A stretch of 44,175 nt of DNA from Mesaphorura yosii (Eukaryota; Arthropoda; Collembola; Poduromorpha; Tullbergiidae): positions 1-44,175 of the forward strand of contig WIXG01000518.1 in NCBI GenBank assembly GCA_009869945.1. Direction: 5' to 3'. The position numbers and the translations under genes were made by a program. Positions within the stretch are counted from its first letter, which is position 1; each line of letters starts with the position of its first letter. Shown in pieces: positions 24,128 through 35,763 of the stretch. The notes below the pieces were generated by a model. It saw nothing but the letters and a program-made list of their open reading frames with translations, did no database searches and was not told where the DNA came from.

Positions 24128-24656
24128 TAATTTAATAAGTATAAGGCAATTAAATTAGAAATTAGTTTATCACGATTTCATACCCAACAATTAACAAAAG
24201 TACGGAGTTGCGAAACAATTGCATGGAATGTAAAGCACTTGGAGTTGTTCAAAACTTATCGTCTCGTTGGCCTTAAGAACACTGACCTTATCTGCATATT
24301 GCTAACCACAACCATAGATATTAAATAATTAAATACGTAATTAAATAGAGCCAGGTACCAGTCTGATATTCATTTCTAAATTCACTTACTTCCTATTCTT
24401 AATTGTATTGCATTAATCTTTAGGATTTATTACGTTGCGTTGGACGGCAGCTGTAAGAATAAGAACGTGGGGTGTCGTTGGCGTGGCCTACGCCTAAGAA
24501 TTCTTAACTCAATTTTAACTTAATTTTTGAGGAATGAAATATGCTTGAAGGTACAATTATTTGAATATTGCATTAATTTCAAAATTATTGCCCTGCATTG
24601 CATTTGCTGAATATTTTGCTTCATAGAAGGTTAATAAACTTAATACAAGAAATGTC
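24128..24656. other. 3' intergenic stretch between convergent genes
   Basis: AT-rich DNA separating the lectin and the MFSD10-like gene, whose 3' ends face each other. Several ATTAAA-type words occur, but no clear single poly(A) signal could be assigned. Confidence 0.4.
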
Positions 24657-26537
24657 CTACGAAGCGTGTGCGTGTTGCGATGGTCGGGCGTCCGCGTCTG
24701 CGCGTTTCATTGCACTTTTGAACATAAGGAGCGGTAAAATGATTGCCACCCCTCCGAGCACGTAGGCGGTGGTCGGTCCCAAAAACCAAAAGACGGCCGA
24801 TGAGGCGACGGGGCCGAAACTGCGCGCCAGCGACCCCAAACTTCGGAAAATCCCGAGAGCCACTCCCTTCTCGTTGGGGCGGGCGACCAAAGACGCTGTG
24901 ATGGACGTCATGCAAGGAGTGATTATTGCCGAGCCTTAAAAACAGTAATTAATACAATTAGCCTGTCATTCTTTTACTAAGAATACTAAGAAACTGACCG
25001 ATGGAGTAGCAGGCGAGCCCCACCGCCAGCTGAACGCTGTCCTGGCAGAATCCGATCACGAGGAAGGCAGGGACCATGAGCAGCATGCCAATCATCACTG
25101 CGCTGCTCTCCATCGCGGGTGTCAGACGTCGGGTGACCGTCCCTTGCAGCAGTGCCATCGTCACGCCGATCCCCGCAAACATCTTGCCCTGGTCCGCCGA
25201 AGTGTACCTGTCGAACCAGTCAAAAATGCAAAAACATTAACTCTAATGCTACAATATAATTTGATATTAATGTTATTCTCTTACTTGAGGTTTGCTTGCG
25301 TTAGGAAAGTGAGTGTAAACTCCAGGCCGCTGTAAATGAAAATGTAGACGAAGAACGCAAGTCCGATTGGTTTCAGTTTGTGAGAGACAGAGACGAGTTT
25401 AAAGTTGAACAGGTGCGGAGGCCAAATGAAGTACGCAAACTTCTGCAGGGGGCTTTCGGCGTCCAGGGCCCGGTGGGATCTCTTCGACTGAAACGAGGAG
25501 TCATGCTTATGGAAATGCAAATCAAGGAAGTATTCATCTTAATTTTACCTCAGGAAGTGTTTCTTTCACGTAAAACGCTGCTACGAACAACGAAATTAAG
25601 CTGAACACCAACGAGGCCAAGGCTGGAGCGTACAAACTGTTTTTGGCAGCAAAATATGCTCCGATTCCAGGTCCTGAAAGAAATAGGCAACGATTATTAG
25701 CCGTTTGCTCCATTAGTTTTGCTCCTGACATAAAAATGGAGATTGGTGACTTACCGACAGTGAATCCGATTGAGAAGGCGATGCCGATCATGGCCATGCC
25801 CCTCGGCCTGATTTCTGGGGGGCAGTCGTCCGCAACGATCGTGGAACAGATCGAAACGTTGGCTCGAGCGAAACCGCCGAGGATGCGGGCCAGGACGAAG
25901 ACACCGAAATTCCAGGAAATCATCCACAGACCGTGAGAAATACTGATCGCGATCTAGGAAGTCGATTTAAGATTCACTCGTAACTCAAATCATCAAGGCA
26001 GGCACATATTATTAGTAAATATTAATTATTGTAATTAATTACCAAGCAGAGCACGAGCGCAAACTTCCGTCCCTTGTGATCCGAGATTGAGCCAACGATC
26101 GGTGCAGAAATGAACTGGAGGAGGCAGAAGAGGGATCCGAGCATCCCTCCAATCAGGACCGTCTCGGATCGCGGGATGTCTGCAGCCCCGACGAGGGCAG
26201 CGTACTTGGCGGCGTTGCTTGCGACGAAATTGTAGAGTCCGCTGTCGTCATTCTGTTTGTAGTACTGCAGGAGGGACGGAAATAGCGGCAGGATCACAGT
26301 GAAACTGATCAAGTCAAGAGTCAACGAAATGAAGAGAGGGCCAAGCGTCGAACCGGCTGCAGGCGACTTCAGGCTCTGCAATATTAATTAGAGTTAGTAG
26401 AGCAGCATTCTACGTGCCTATCCACATGAGGCAGATTCCTGACTAACCTTATCATTACCGTCGCCGTCGCCATTGCGGCTCCCCGCAACTGGAACTGCGG
26501 AATCTGGAGATCCATTCTTGGCGACACGTCTCCCCAT
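24657..26537 (-). CDS. MFSD10: MFSD10-like major facilitator transporter
   Basis: Eight exons, 26448-26537, 26043-26375, 25755-25953, 25549-25673, 25285-25487, 24999-25207 and 24657-24934 plus the phase-clean junctions between them, total 479 codons in seven coding blocks (478 aa; human MFSD10 is about 455). After a short polar N-terminus (MGRRVAKNGSPDS), TM1 is FISLTLDLISFTVILPLFP. MFS motif A lies between TM2 and TM3 as GSISDHKGRKFAL. TM4-TM5 carry the ARILGGFARANVS and GFTVGPGIGAYF stretches (antiporter-type motif C position). A long cytoplasmic loop (SKRSHRALDAESPLQKF) leads into the C-terminal half, ending in TM12 and a polar tail. The family effluxes organic anions and tetracycline-like compounds. 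Substrate here is inferred only. I count seven blocks and list all seven coordinates. Confidence 0.9.
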
Positions 26538-29500
26538 GGCGGATCAACTCTCACAAGAGAAATGATTACTGCTGGAATCAGCCTTCAGGCAGACTATGAA
26601 ATCGACGGATCAAACAGCAGATGTTTAATCTCTGTTGCTGCTGTCTTGCCTATTCTATTTATTATTCCACACCTGATCAAACATAAGAGAAATGATTTAA
26701 ATTAAACTGGAGGCCTTCAACACAGTATTAATATGCAAATAGAATTCAAGAGCTGGTTTTCAACGTGATTTTCAATTAATTAAGTCTTACGTATCTGTGT
26801 TGTGCTGCGACTGCTGAAACCACTTTTCTGCTGTTCCGGTGCTACCTCGTCTTTTCTCTTGTAGCCTCCGGCGAAAGTGTCAGCAGTCAACTTAAATTGA
26901 CTTTCAGTCTTAAATCTCTGCCGTTTCCTTGCCGATACGCGGATGAAAGCTTAATTTTTAGGTCTATGGAGTTGAAATTAAGTACACCAGTGCTAAATTA
27001 ACTAGTTAACCTCAGTAAATACTAAATGCATGACCGGAACTCAGAGTCAGTCAGTCCACCTGTCAAAACTGAACCGAGCCGTGTTTAGCACTTGACTTGT
27101 GTTTGAGCCTGACAGTCAGTTTGCTTCGCTTCGCTTTGCGGTTTTTCCTCGTTTTTAGTTTTTCTTGCTTGCCAGCCAGCGTGTGCATACAAAGTCTCAC
27201 TCTCAACCACAACCAAGCAAGTGATGCGATACGAAAATACGAGTACGATGCATGAATTAAAATGCATACACGCATGAAGCGTCAAGTGTTCTCGATGATT
27301 CAACTCAATGCGACCTGTCCTGTCTAGCTGGCAGCTGCTGCTGCTGGACACTCGGCCTCTTTAAAAATGTGTGGATTGCAATGACAATTGATTGAGGTGT
27401 CAGCAGAGTAGATAAATGCCACGGCTGGAAATTACGTAGAGTCAGCACGTATCTCGCATTTCTGACTCATTAATTGAGTCATCAAGGAATTCTGTACTTT
27501 GGCAAGCAAGGCAAGCAAGAATTTCACTGATTATCTCATGATGTTCGTTCTCCTGTGCCCGGAGACCGACTTTCGGAGATCAAATCTGGCCAAATTCGGG
27601 ACGACGATGCGAGAAATTCGAAGGTCGAGAAGATTAGCGAGATTAAAAGCAGTGCAATTTGTCCAGGGTCGAATTCGACCGGGTCGAGGGGAATTTGAGA
27701 CGAAAATATTTGACACCACAGCCACGCACATTTTGAAGCTTAGGCAAAAGAGAAGCAAAGCCTGCTTTGCTTTTAGAGTGGCATTTCACATGGATATCTT
27801 TGGGATACTTGTTCTGAGTTCTGGCGCTATTTTGTCACTGTCATTCTTAATATTCGGGCGAGAAAACCCACGACATTTCTTACACGTCCCCATTAGCAGC
27901 TCGAAATGAGGATTCGGATTCCGAGAGCAACGAAATGCATGGCTGAGATACGAAATAAAGAATGATGGAGATTTATTCTCGGGCGCGAAGTGACAGGCCG
28001 AAAAATATGCGACGAGGTCCCGTGAAATATGTCGCATCCCTTCTGATTTTACATCTTACAAATTTTATACACGCAATTACGAGAACGCGAACGCGCAGCG
28101 CCTGCTTTTAATAGACTCGACTGGCTCTTCGCTGTAAATCGTCGAGAAATTACGCCCGCTCGACGACGACGACGACACAAAGCCACATTAAGCAGGAACA
28201 AATTATCGCTTAGAAAACGGTGCAAAAACAGTCTTTGCTGGCTGCTCGGAATGTTTTCTTGGCACTCGACCATGAAATGACGATTCTTCGTGTAATTCAT
28301 TTCCCTAATTTAGCATTTAGCACATGGCGTTCGCATTCTCCGCCAAGCCAAATGCAAATGCCAAAGCGAAGTGAGTTTCATCACCTTGACTTCATTCGCT
28401 TCGCTACTCGGTAATCGGAATTCTACGAACCGGCTTTGCTTAATTACGTGATTTATCGTCCATATCACGCGAGACCCCTGCCAATTAGTGAAATCATGTG
28501 AGATGCGAGGAAACGGGCAGTTTCTAGGACTTTCCGAGTAAATCACCTGACGAAATCCTTCTCCAGGCTTCAGCGGAAGGATTTTGGCTTGGCGCATTTC
28601 TGCTGTACTGCGCTGCGCGTCCTCCGTAACACTTTCACGTGCTCCGCTGTTTTTGTTAAATTTAATATGTTGTGAAATGGGAAAATCAAAATATTTTGGA
28701 AATTGACTATTTCCACTTCCTCCTCCTCATTTTTTACTTTTACATGCCGAAGTTTACAAACTTCCTTTTTGTTTTCGCACAGACGCGAACGCATAAACGC
28801 GACTGCATTCTGCGTGGATTCTCATCGATTCGTGGTCATAATTTAAAAACTGGCGCATTTATCGGAGAAATTCGCCCTTTTGAATTTTGGTCAACGAATG
28901 TCAACTGCCAACTTCTTCTACAGGCGAAGCCGTAGAGGTCTGACTGAGCTGATTTTCTCAGGGCTGCCGCTGCCGGGTAAAAACGGAAAGCCGTTTTCTG
29001 TGTCAGAGCGCGTTTAAAAATCTGTTATTCAGCTTACTCGACTAATTCCCGCTGCCAAGCATCTTATTTTGAGAGTGAAAAGGAAAGTAAAACATTTAGC
29101 TTGTCGCCTCGTCTGACAGCTCACAATTAATCCACAAACACAAACGCGAGCAGCCGGCGGCTCAGCCAACGTGCCAACGCGAACGTGATTTTGTCAACCC
29201 AATAAAACGAATAAACCGAAATCGGCTTCGAAATGTGAAACGACTCGCTTGTTGCTTGTTTTTGGCGAGCGTGCCTGCCTGCCTTCTTCTTCTTCTGATG
29301 TTCTCATTAATAAATGAGGGCCGTAAATTAGCGCCTTGAGCTTACAAATAACAGCAATAAAATATGAACGACGTGTTTTTAAAATGCTTCGCTGATTGCC
29401 GCCGAAACTGCGAATAGCGAATTCTTGTGTGCTTCGAGTCTGAGCCCACACGGCGCGGTTTTCTCTACATGCTTTGATCGTGCGCGCGCGGACGTCCTCG

Positions 29501-32309
29501 TAAATCAAATCGAGCGATTCCCGCGGTGATTACAGCCAGCCGTGAGTCTGATCGAAAGAGGTGTTTAGCGTTTTTGCGTTCTGTTGCTTGCGTCGCGTTG
29601 ACGTTGACAGGCTCGTTGTCGCCAAATTTACAGCTCGCTCTTTTCTAGTCCACCTGCGAAGAAGGGAATTTATGCTTCGACTCACTCTCTTCTTTTGTGC
29701 TGCTGCACTTTTCTTGCGCTGCTGATTCGTATTCTTTCTCGTATGAGGAGTTAAGAAGTCCGGATTAAGTACTCAGGCGTAGGCAGGCATGGATGAGCAG
29801 CTGCTGGCTTTCCGTCATCACTTCGGCAGCAGCAGACAGAAAAGATGCGAAAAGCGCATGCGTACGGGTTTTTCGACTCCATTCGGCTATGAGAAAAACT
29901 CTACGAACGTCCAACTCGACGAATGCAAGATTTTGTCGCACAAATTCATCTCCCGGCTCCAGCCGCCGAATTTGTAGCCGTAGCCGTGTTAATTGGTAAT
30001 TGCTTCTTCTGCCATGCTAAATGCTAATTTCTTTAAAAGGTTTTCATCCATTAAGCGGAAGAGCGGTGACGGTGACGGTGACATTTTGTATGGGCTCTGA
30101 AATTTATTTCTCGTTTTAGAAAAGAAATTGCGCGACGTGACGTATTTTTAGCCTTTGCATTTCTGCTTCTGTTGCTGCGAGAACTCTCATTTCTTGATTT
30201 TTTTGTTTGCTCGCCTGCTCACTCGTGAGTGGCCCAACAATATCTGTTTTGTCTCAATCCTCCGTCTGATTACGATTACCAGCACCCATGCAAAGTTTAC
30301 CAATTCTGTCTGTCTTTATTCACTGCTCTGGTCAGCCGAGAAGCCGAGAAGCCTGGAAGACTACCCCAACATTTTGTAGCTTCTGTTGCTTCGTAATTCC
30401 AGTAATTTGAGTGGACCTTCACGGAAGACGCAAGGGTCTGCCCGGATTAAGTGCTCATCTCTCCGATACGGCCACGGTAGAGATCCTTTTAAGCAGCGAA
30501 GGGCCTGTTCATTCGCCTGCAGCAGCAGCGTAGCGTTAAGATGAAACCCGGTCCGATCGTGGTCGACGAAAGAGATTTTTGTGCTCGAATCTGTCGAATG
30601 TCGAATCTGTCCGGGTGGCATCAGTAATGACACTCCCGCTCCTGTGCCTGCGCCTGGTTTATTTTATTCTCGTTGTCTGTGGCCATGTTCGTGGCTCCAC
30701 GTCACGTCGGGCGAGGCCAGCCACGTCTTTCCTCGTTTCCATCTATTTTTTTAAGATTATCGTAATTTCGGCCGGTGGTGGCTTAAGTAAACGACCGACT
30801 TTTGACTTTTGATACTTTCAGGGCTCAGGCCCAAAGATTTGATAACATGTGGTCATGCGTTGCGAAAGAAACAGAAAAAGACGAAGACGGTCGTCGTCGG
30901 CTTGTGTTTCATTCACACTTTCTGCTGACACAAACAGGAGCTCTGAAAACATCTTCGACTCGACGTCTTCTTCAAGGCAGGCATTTGAGGGTCTGTCTGG
31001 AATTCTGAGCGACCGGTCATAAATTATAGAGCGATGCGTTTATTGATCCTTGTAATGAGTTTGGAAATGGGATCGCAATTCTTCAGCCATGCCACTCAGT
31101 GAAGCAAAGTGCCTTTGGGGTGACATTACGAATATTCAGTTTGCGTTATGCTAACGCGTCTCCAATTAAACAACCATGAATCATGCCAGCCAGCCACTGC
31201 GAGCGGGAGTGTGAGCCCGAATGCGTTGAAATTCCGGTCGGGATTTAATGGGTTTGTAATTCATCCGGCCTCCTTCACGGTGACAGCGAAGATGGAATTC
31301 CGTCGTTCGGTGGAACACCGAAATGCACTTCTGCACAAAAAATCTTCTTCGGTGCCCGGTTTCGAGTCTTTCGAGGTTCGGGCGATGAGACGACGAACGT
31401 TTTTCGACTTTTGCCGTCCCGAATACGAAAAACCAACGAAAAATGATGAAAACCATGAAAATTAATTGCAATACAATGGAAAAGGTGCGTAAATCTGGAA
31501 ATAAGGCTTGAATTCAGAGTTTTCGGCCTGAGTCGCATTCGCACGAGACGAAGCGAAGAAGAATGACGAAATGAATTACGGCGGGCGCGTGAATGTTGTG
31601 AGAGCGGTTTGACGTTGTGGATACATCGTTTGAAGGCAGGCAGGCGAAGACGATTGTCGCCTCGTCTATCGCACATGAAGACGAAGGTTAGTTGTTGCAA
31701 ACAAAATTCAAAGTTTACAAATATTTACGAGAGGAAGTGTAAACTAATCGGCAGAAATAAAATACGCGTAACGCGTCACAGACGTGCTTTCGCGATTCAC
31801 GTTTCGCGCCAATTCAGTGATCAGCGAAAAACCTTGACGAAATTTGTCTCGTTGCAAAATGAAGTTTGTATTGCTGTCAATGAGCGTCGTTCAAATTCGT
31901 CGACTCGAAAGTTGGCGGTTTTTATTAACGAGGCGCTGAAAAGAGATTGAACATTTGGCGAAAGCAAAAATTAAGGCTGACGTGTGCGAAAACAGGAAAT
32001 CCGCGATTTGCTAACGCGCTTGTGCCCTGGGATTTGATACGTAATTGACATGTTGACAAATAGTGAGGAAATTGAACTGTGAAGCTAAAAAGACTCGTAA
32101 ACACGTCAACACGACAATAAAGAAAATGCGAAGAAACGTGTCATTTGCAAAATAGCGCCATTAAGACGACTCCAGCGTAAATGCCAACTTCAATTTGCTC
32201 ATCATCGTAGGAGATTTGAAAAACTAATTTTGGGGCCTCACACAATTTATACACCGACTCCGAAATAAATGCAAATGCGAATACAGACAAATTAAAATGT
32301 ACGTGTTCC
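26538..32309. other. Large region without supported genes, downstream of FoxL2
   Basis: About 5.8 kb. Open frames in it (for example near 27499-27909 and 29194-29508) lack family resemblance and plausible splice structure. It holds short tandem runs (GGTGAC three times near 30065-30082, TGCC and CTT runs near 29274-29296). Long gene-free flanks are usual for developmental transcription factor genes, so enhancers are plausible but not shown. Confidence 0.4.
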
Positions 32310-32315
32310 TTTATT
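32310..32315 (-). terminator. Poly(A) signal of FoxL2
   Basis: TTTATT on the + strand (AATAAA on minus), about 350 bp beyond the FoxL2 stop codon. Confidence 0.4.
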
Positions 32316-32663
32316 TAAACGGGTGGGAGTGAAAGAATTGAACAATTCTAGAATTCTGCACAGAAACTGGCTAAAATATCACAAATATAAGTAAATCTAA
32401 GGGAAGAATTGGCTTTGGCTGATAAATCTTTTACGCATGGATTAAAAACGCGAGAATGCTAAAATTCCGTGTAAATACATTAAATAAAATTAATAATTAA
32501 GTTAGTAGTCTTTAAAAAATTGTTGTGACGTATATCCACGCCTTTCACGTGGCAGTCAGAAGGAGATTGATTCTGCCTGATTATCTGCGGAGAAAAGTCC
32601 CTCGAGTCATTGCACTGCGATTCGAGCCCGGGTTTAAGTTTTAGACGGTCCGCCTGGCGGCAC

Positions 32664-35600
32664 TTACCAGTAGTTGTGGTGGTAGTGAATTGGCGACGGA
32701 TTACAGGTCACCGGCCCGTAGCCCGACCCACCCACGCCGCCGTTCAGTCCGCTCCCGAGCTGCTTGTAGGAGTTCACGCCGCCAAGACCTCCGCTCGGAA
32801 AACTGCTCTGCAACTGCAAACACACATGACAAATGTCAGTTTTTTCATTTCTAGTTTCTCACTTCGCCCCATTTCTCCCTTTGCATTCGAATTCTTCACT
32901 CATCTACTCGAGTTTCTTCCTCGCGACGACGTCACGAGCAACAAATTCTCAGAGCCACGCGTTACACCATCGATTGCCCCGCCATTTAATTAAAGAATTG
33001 GGTTAATTGGGTTACCTGGCACGTGATTTGCGAGTAGGCAGAGAGGCTCTGGGCCGGAAGCGGGGCCCGCGACGGCGTCGGCCCGTACGGAAACTGCGCG
33101 CTCGACTGCATCGCCTGCTGCAAGGCCCACGGGTTACTTCTGTCAGAGAAAACATGAATAAACGAGAAATTAGACACTGCCACTGCCAATTTATGTAGGC
33201 AATAAAAATTCGGAGCACACGAGAAAGAAACACGGCGGCACGGCGTGGGGCATTTTCATGTTCATTTCACGCTCGATTTCAGCCGGGGCGTTGTGAAACA
33301 CGAGCCCAATTAAGACTCGTCTCAACGTAACGCACGAGCGGACTCACCCGGGGTACGCTGGGGGCGGAATAAAGTTCCTGGAGAAGGTGCTGAAGTGGTC
33401 CGCCAGGTAGTTTTTGTGATACGGCGTCGGCCGAAAGTGGCGCGTCTTCATTCGCTTCCGTCGTCGGTAGTTGCCGTTCTCAAACATGTCGCCGCAGTCC
33501 GCAGCTGCAATGAAAGGCGAGTCATTGTCAGAAACAATAAAATCGTGCGTGCGAGCGTGCTTGATTGGAAGCGAGCTTTATTACGGCACATTGAAGCAAT
33601 CGGTTCGTATTACAATAAAATGCAAACCAGGCTATTTTTAGCTTCAGAGATCGAAAAACTGCCGGATCATATCTTTCTTTGTACTTATACATTCCTCCCT
33701 TGCAAAATGCTGACTTTCTTACCGATTGTCCAGTAATTTCCCTTTCGCTCGCCGCCCCCGTCTCTCGGAACCTTCACGAAGCACTCGTTTAGGCTCAGAT
33801 TGTGGCGAATGGAGTTTTGCCACCCTTTGCGGTTGCCCTTCTCAAAGTACGGAAACTTTTTGATGATGAAGTTGTAGATTTCGGAGAGCGTCGCCCGCTC
33901 GCCGACCGATTCCTTGATGGCCATCGTGATGAGCGCCACGTACGAGTACGGCGGCTTTGCGTTCGGGTTCGGGCTCTCCACACCCGCGGTTTGCTGCCCC
34001 GCGCCGCCTGCGTTGCTGCCGTTAGCGTTCGTGTTCGAATCCGTCCCATCGCCGTTACGCGCATTTTTCACGGCGTTTTGAGCCATTTTCGCAGCCAGTT
34101 TGTTTTTGTTCGTGTGTTTTGGTGCGTGGGCGTGGACGTTGGGGTGAGCGTCTTTCTTCACCGATGCGGGCTGGCGGGCCGATGCAGGCGGCTCCGCGGA
34201 ATTGAAGGCTTCCGGCTGATAGCGGCCGTTTTGAGGAGCGGAGCCGTGCTGCTGCGGAGGCTGCTGCATCGGCGGCGGCGGCTGCTGCTGCAGCGGGCCG
34301 TGATTTTGGGTGTACGGAGGCGGGAGGCGGTAGGGGACGGGCACCGAGTCAGCTGGTGGACTGCTAACGCTATGGCCATGGTAGGGCCACACGCTTGACT
34401 GCGAGCTGCCGTCACTAGCATCGCCTCCGCCACTCGAAGCCACTGGTGGAGTCTCCAGGCTTTTGGGTCCGTGGCTCGGACTCAGGCTCGCGTAGTTAAA
34501 ACCCCCCACTGCACCCACGCTCGCCGCCGTCAGCAGCTCATTTCCATGCGAGCCGCCGTAAACGCACTTGTCGGCCGTGGTGGCGGTCCCGTTCATGTTG
34601 GCAACGCAGCGTAGCACGGCGGCTTGGGTTTGGGTGTTTGGAATGTGGTGGGTGTGGGTGTGGGTGTGGGTGTGGGCGTGGGCATGGCTGTGGCCTGGCG
34701 GGCCAGGCGAAGGGAATCCGTAGACGGGCTGTTTCTGTTCGACACCCGTTTCGGTAATGTCGAGGGCACTTGAGCCGCTGCTGCTGCTGGCGCTCCCGCT
34801 GGATCCGTTCGAATGTGTATGCGTGTGTGCGTGGAAGTGCGCCAAGGCGGCATGGTGGTGAAACTGATGCTGCTGCTGCTGCGAGTCATGGGCGTAGTCG
34901 CTCAGGATCCCGACGGGGCTCTGCTGCGTGTGCGCGTGTCCCTGTCCGTGTCCGTTCATGATTGCCGAGTCGTCCAGCGCCGCCCGCCCGTTGAGCGCCC
35001 GCTCCTTCTCGATTATTGCGTATGCATAGTTTTTGATAAAGTCGTGCTGGTACGATGAATACTGGTGAGGGTGGGGGTGGGGGCGGTAGTGAAGGACGTT
35101 TAGGAGCTGCTGCTGCTGCGAATTGCTTGAAAGCGTCGTACTCGCGCTCACTCCGTTTCTACCTCGACTGCCATCAACGCCGCTGCCGCCGTTGACGAAT
35201 TCACTCGAGAAATCCGAGTGAGTGGCGTGGTCGTGGGTGGTCGCCCCGTGAATGTACGGCTCGCCGTAGTTGCCGCCCAGCCTCTCGTAAGATTTTCCGC
35301 TGGCCATCAGCGCTGCCAGGCGTTCGTGGTCGTGGCGCTCGTCTTCGTCTTTGTCTTCGAAGGGACTGCAGGAGATTCTCAGTCCGTCGCCGTAGTCGGA
35401 AGAGTCGCGACCTTCGCCATCGTCTTCGCCTTCACCGTCACCTCCTCTTGCACTGTTGCCATTGCCGTATTCGGGCGAGAGAAGGCCGGTGCGTTTCTGC
35501 TCGTCGTCTTGCGTTTTCTCATAGCGGCGGCCGTCTTCATTCGCATTCACATTGGTCAGTATTAGAGTTGCTGTCGCTGCTATTGCTGGTGCGCAGTGAT

Positions 35601-35763
35601 TGTTTGCCTGTGCGCGTGTGGCATTGGTCTCTCTCTCGCTCGGCCTCGCTCCGTCGTCGTCTTCTCTTCTGCCATGGGCGCAGGCCCTTTCTGTTGCTGC
35701 TGCTGCTCGGCAACCACTGCTCGCCTCGTCCCCGTCCTCCGATGGTGCAGGTGTAATCATCAT
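32664..35763 (-). CDS. FoxL2: Forkhead transcription factor FoxL2
   Basis: Four exons, 33723-35763, 33348-33504, 33016-33139 and 32664-32813, give 824 codons (823 aa). I start at the first in-frame ATG, 35763; the frame is open slightly further upstream only from a GTG. Residues 1-600 are low complexity: Ala/Thr, acidic patches, Gln runs, a His-Thr run (about 34646-34686) and a Pro/Gln-rich part. The forkhead domain spans about residues 603-700: [35 protein letters not shown] and [12 protein letters not shown], then, across an intron, [15 protein letters not shown]. The combination of [10 protein letters not shown] and [11 protein letters not shown] is FoxL2-specific. The C-terminus has [20 protein letters not shown] and [11 protein letters not shown]. 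FoxL2 is a nuclear regulator of ovary and somatic gonad in animals. Human FOXL2 is 376 aa and single-exon. Confidence 0.92.
34646..34686 (-). repeat. GGGTGT hexamer repeat coding His-Thr/His-Ala
   Basis: A GTGGGT/TGTGGG run on the + strand inside FoxL2 exon 1. On the coding strand it gives alternating His-Ala and His-Thr codons ending in His-His. Length is likely variable between individuals. Confidence 0.75.

Noticed and set aside
33802..34398. 198-codon + strand ORF opposite FoxL2
   Set aside because: It is antisense to the forkhead domain and its repeats, so the open frame follows from the codon bias of FoxL2.
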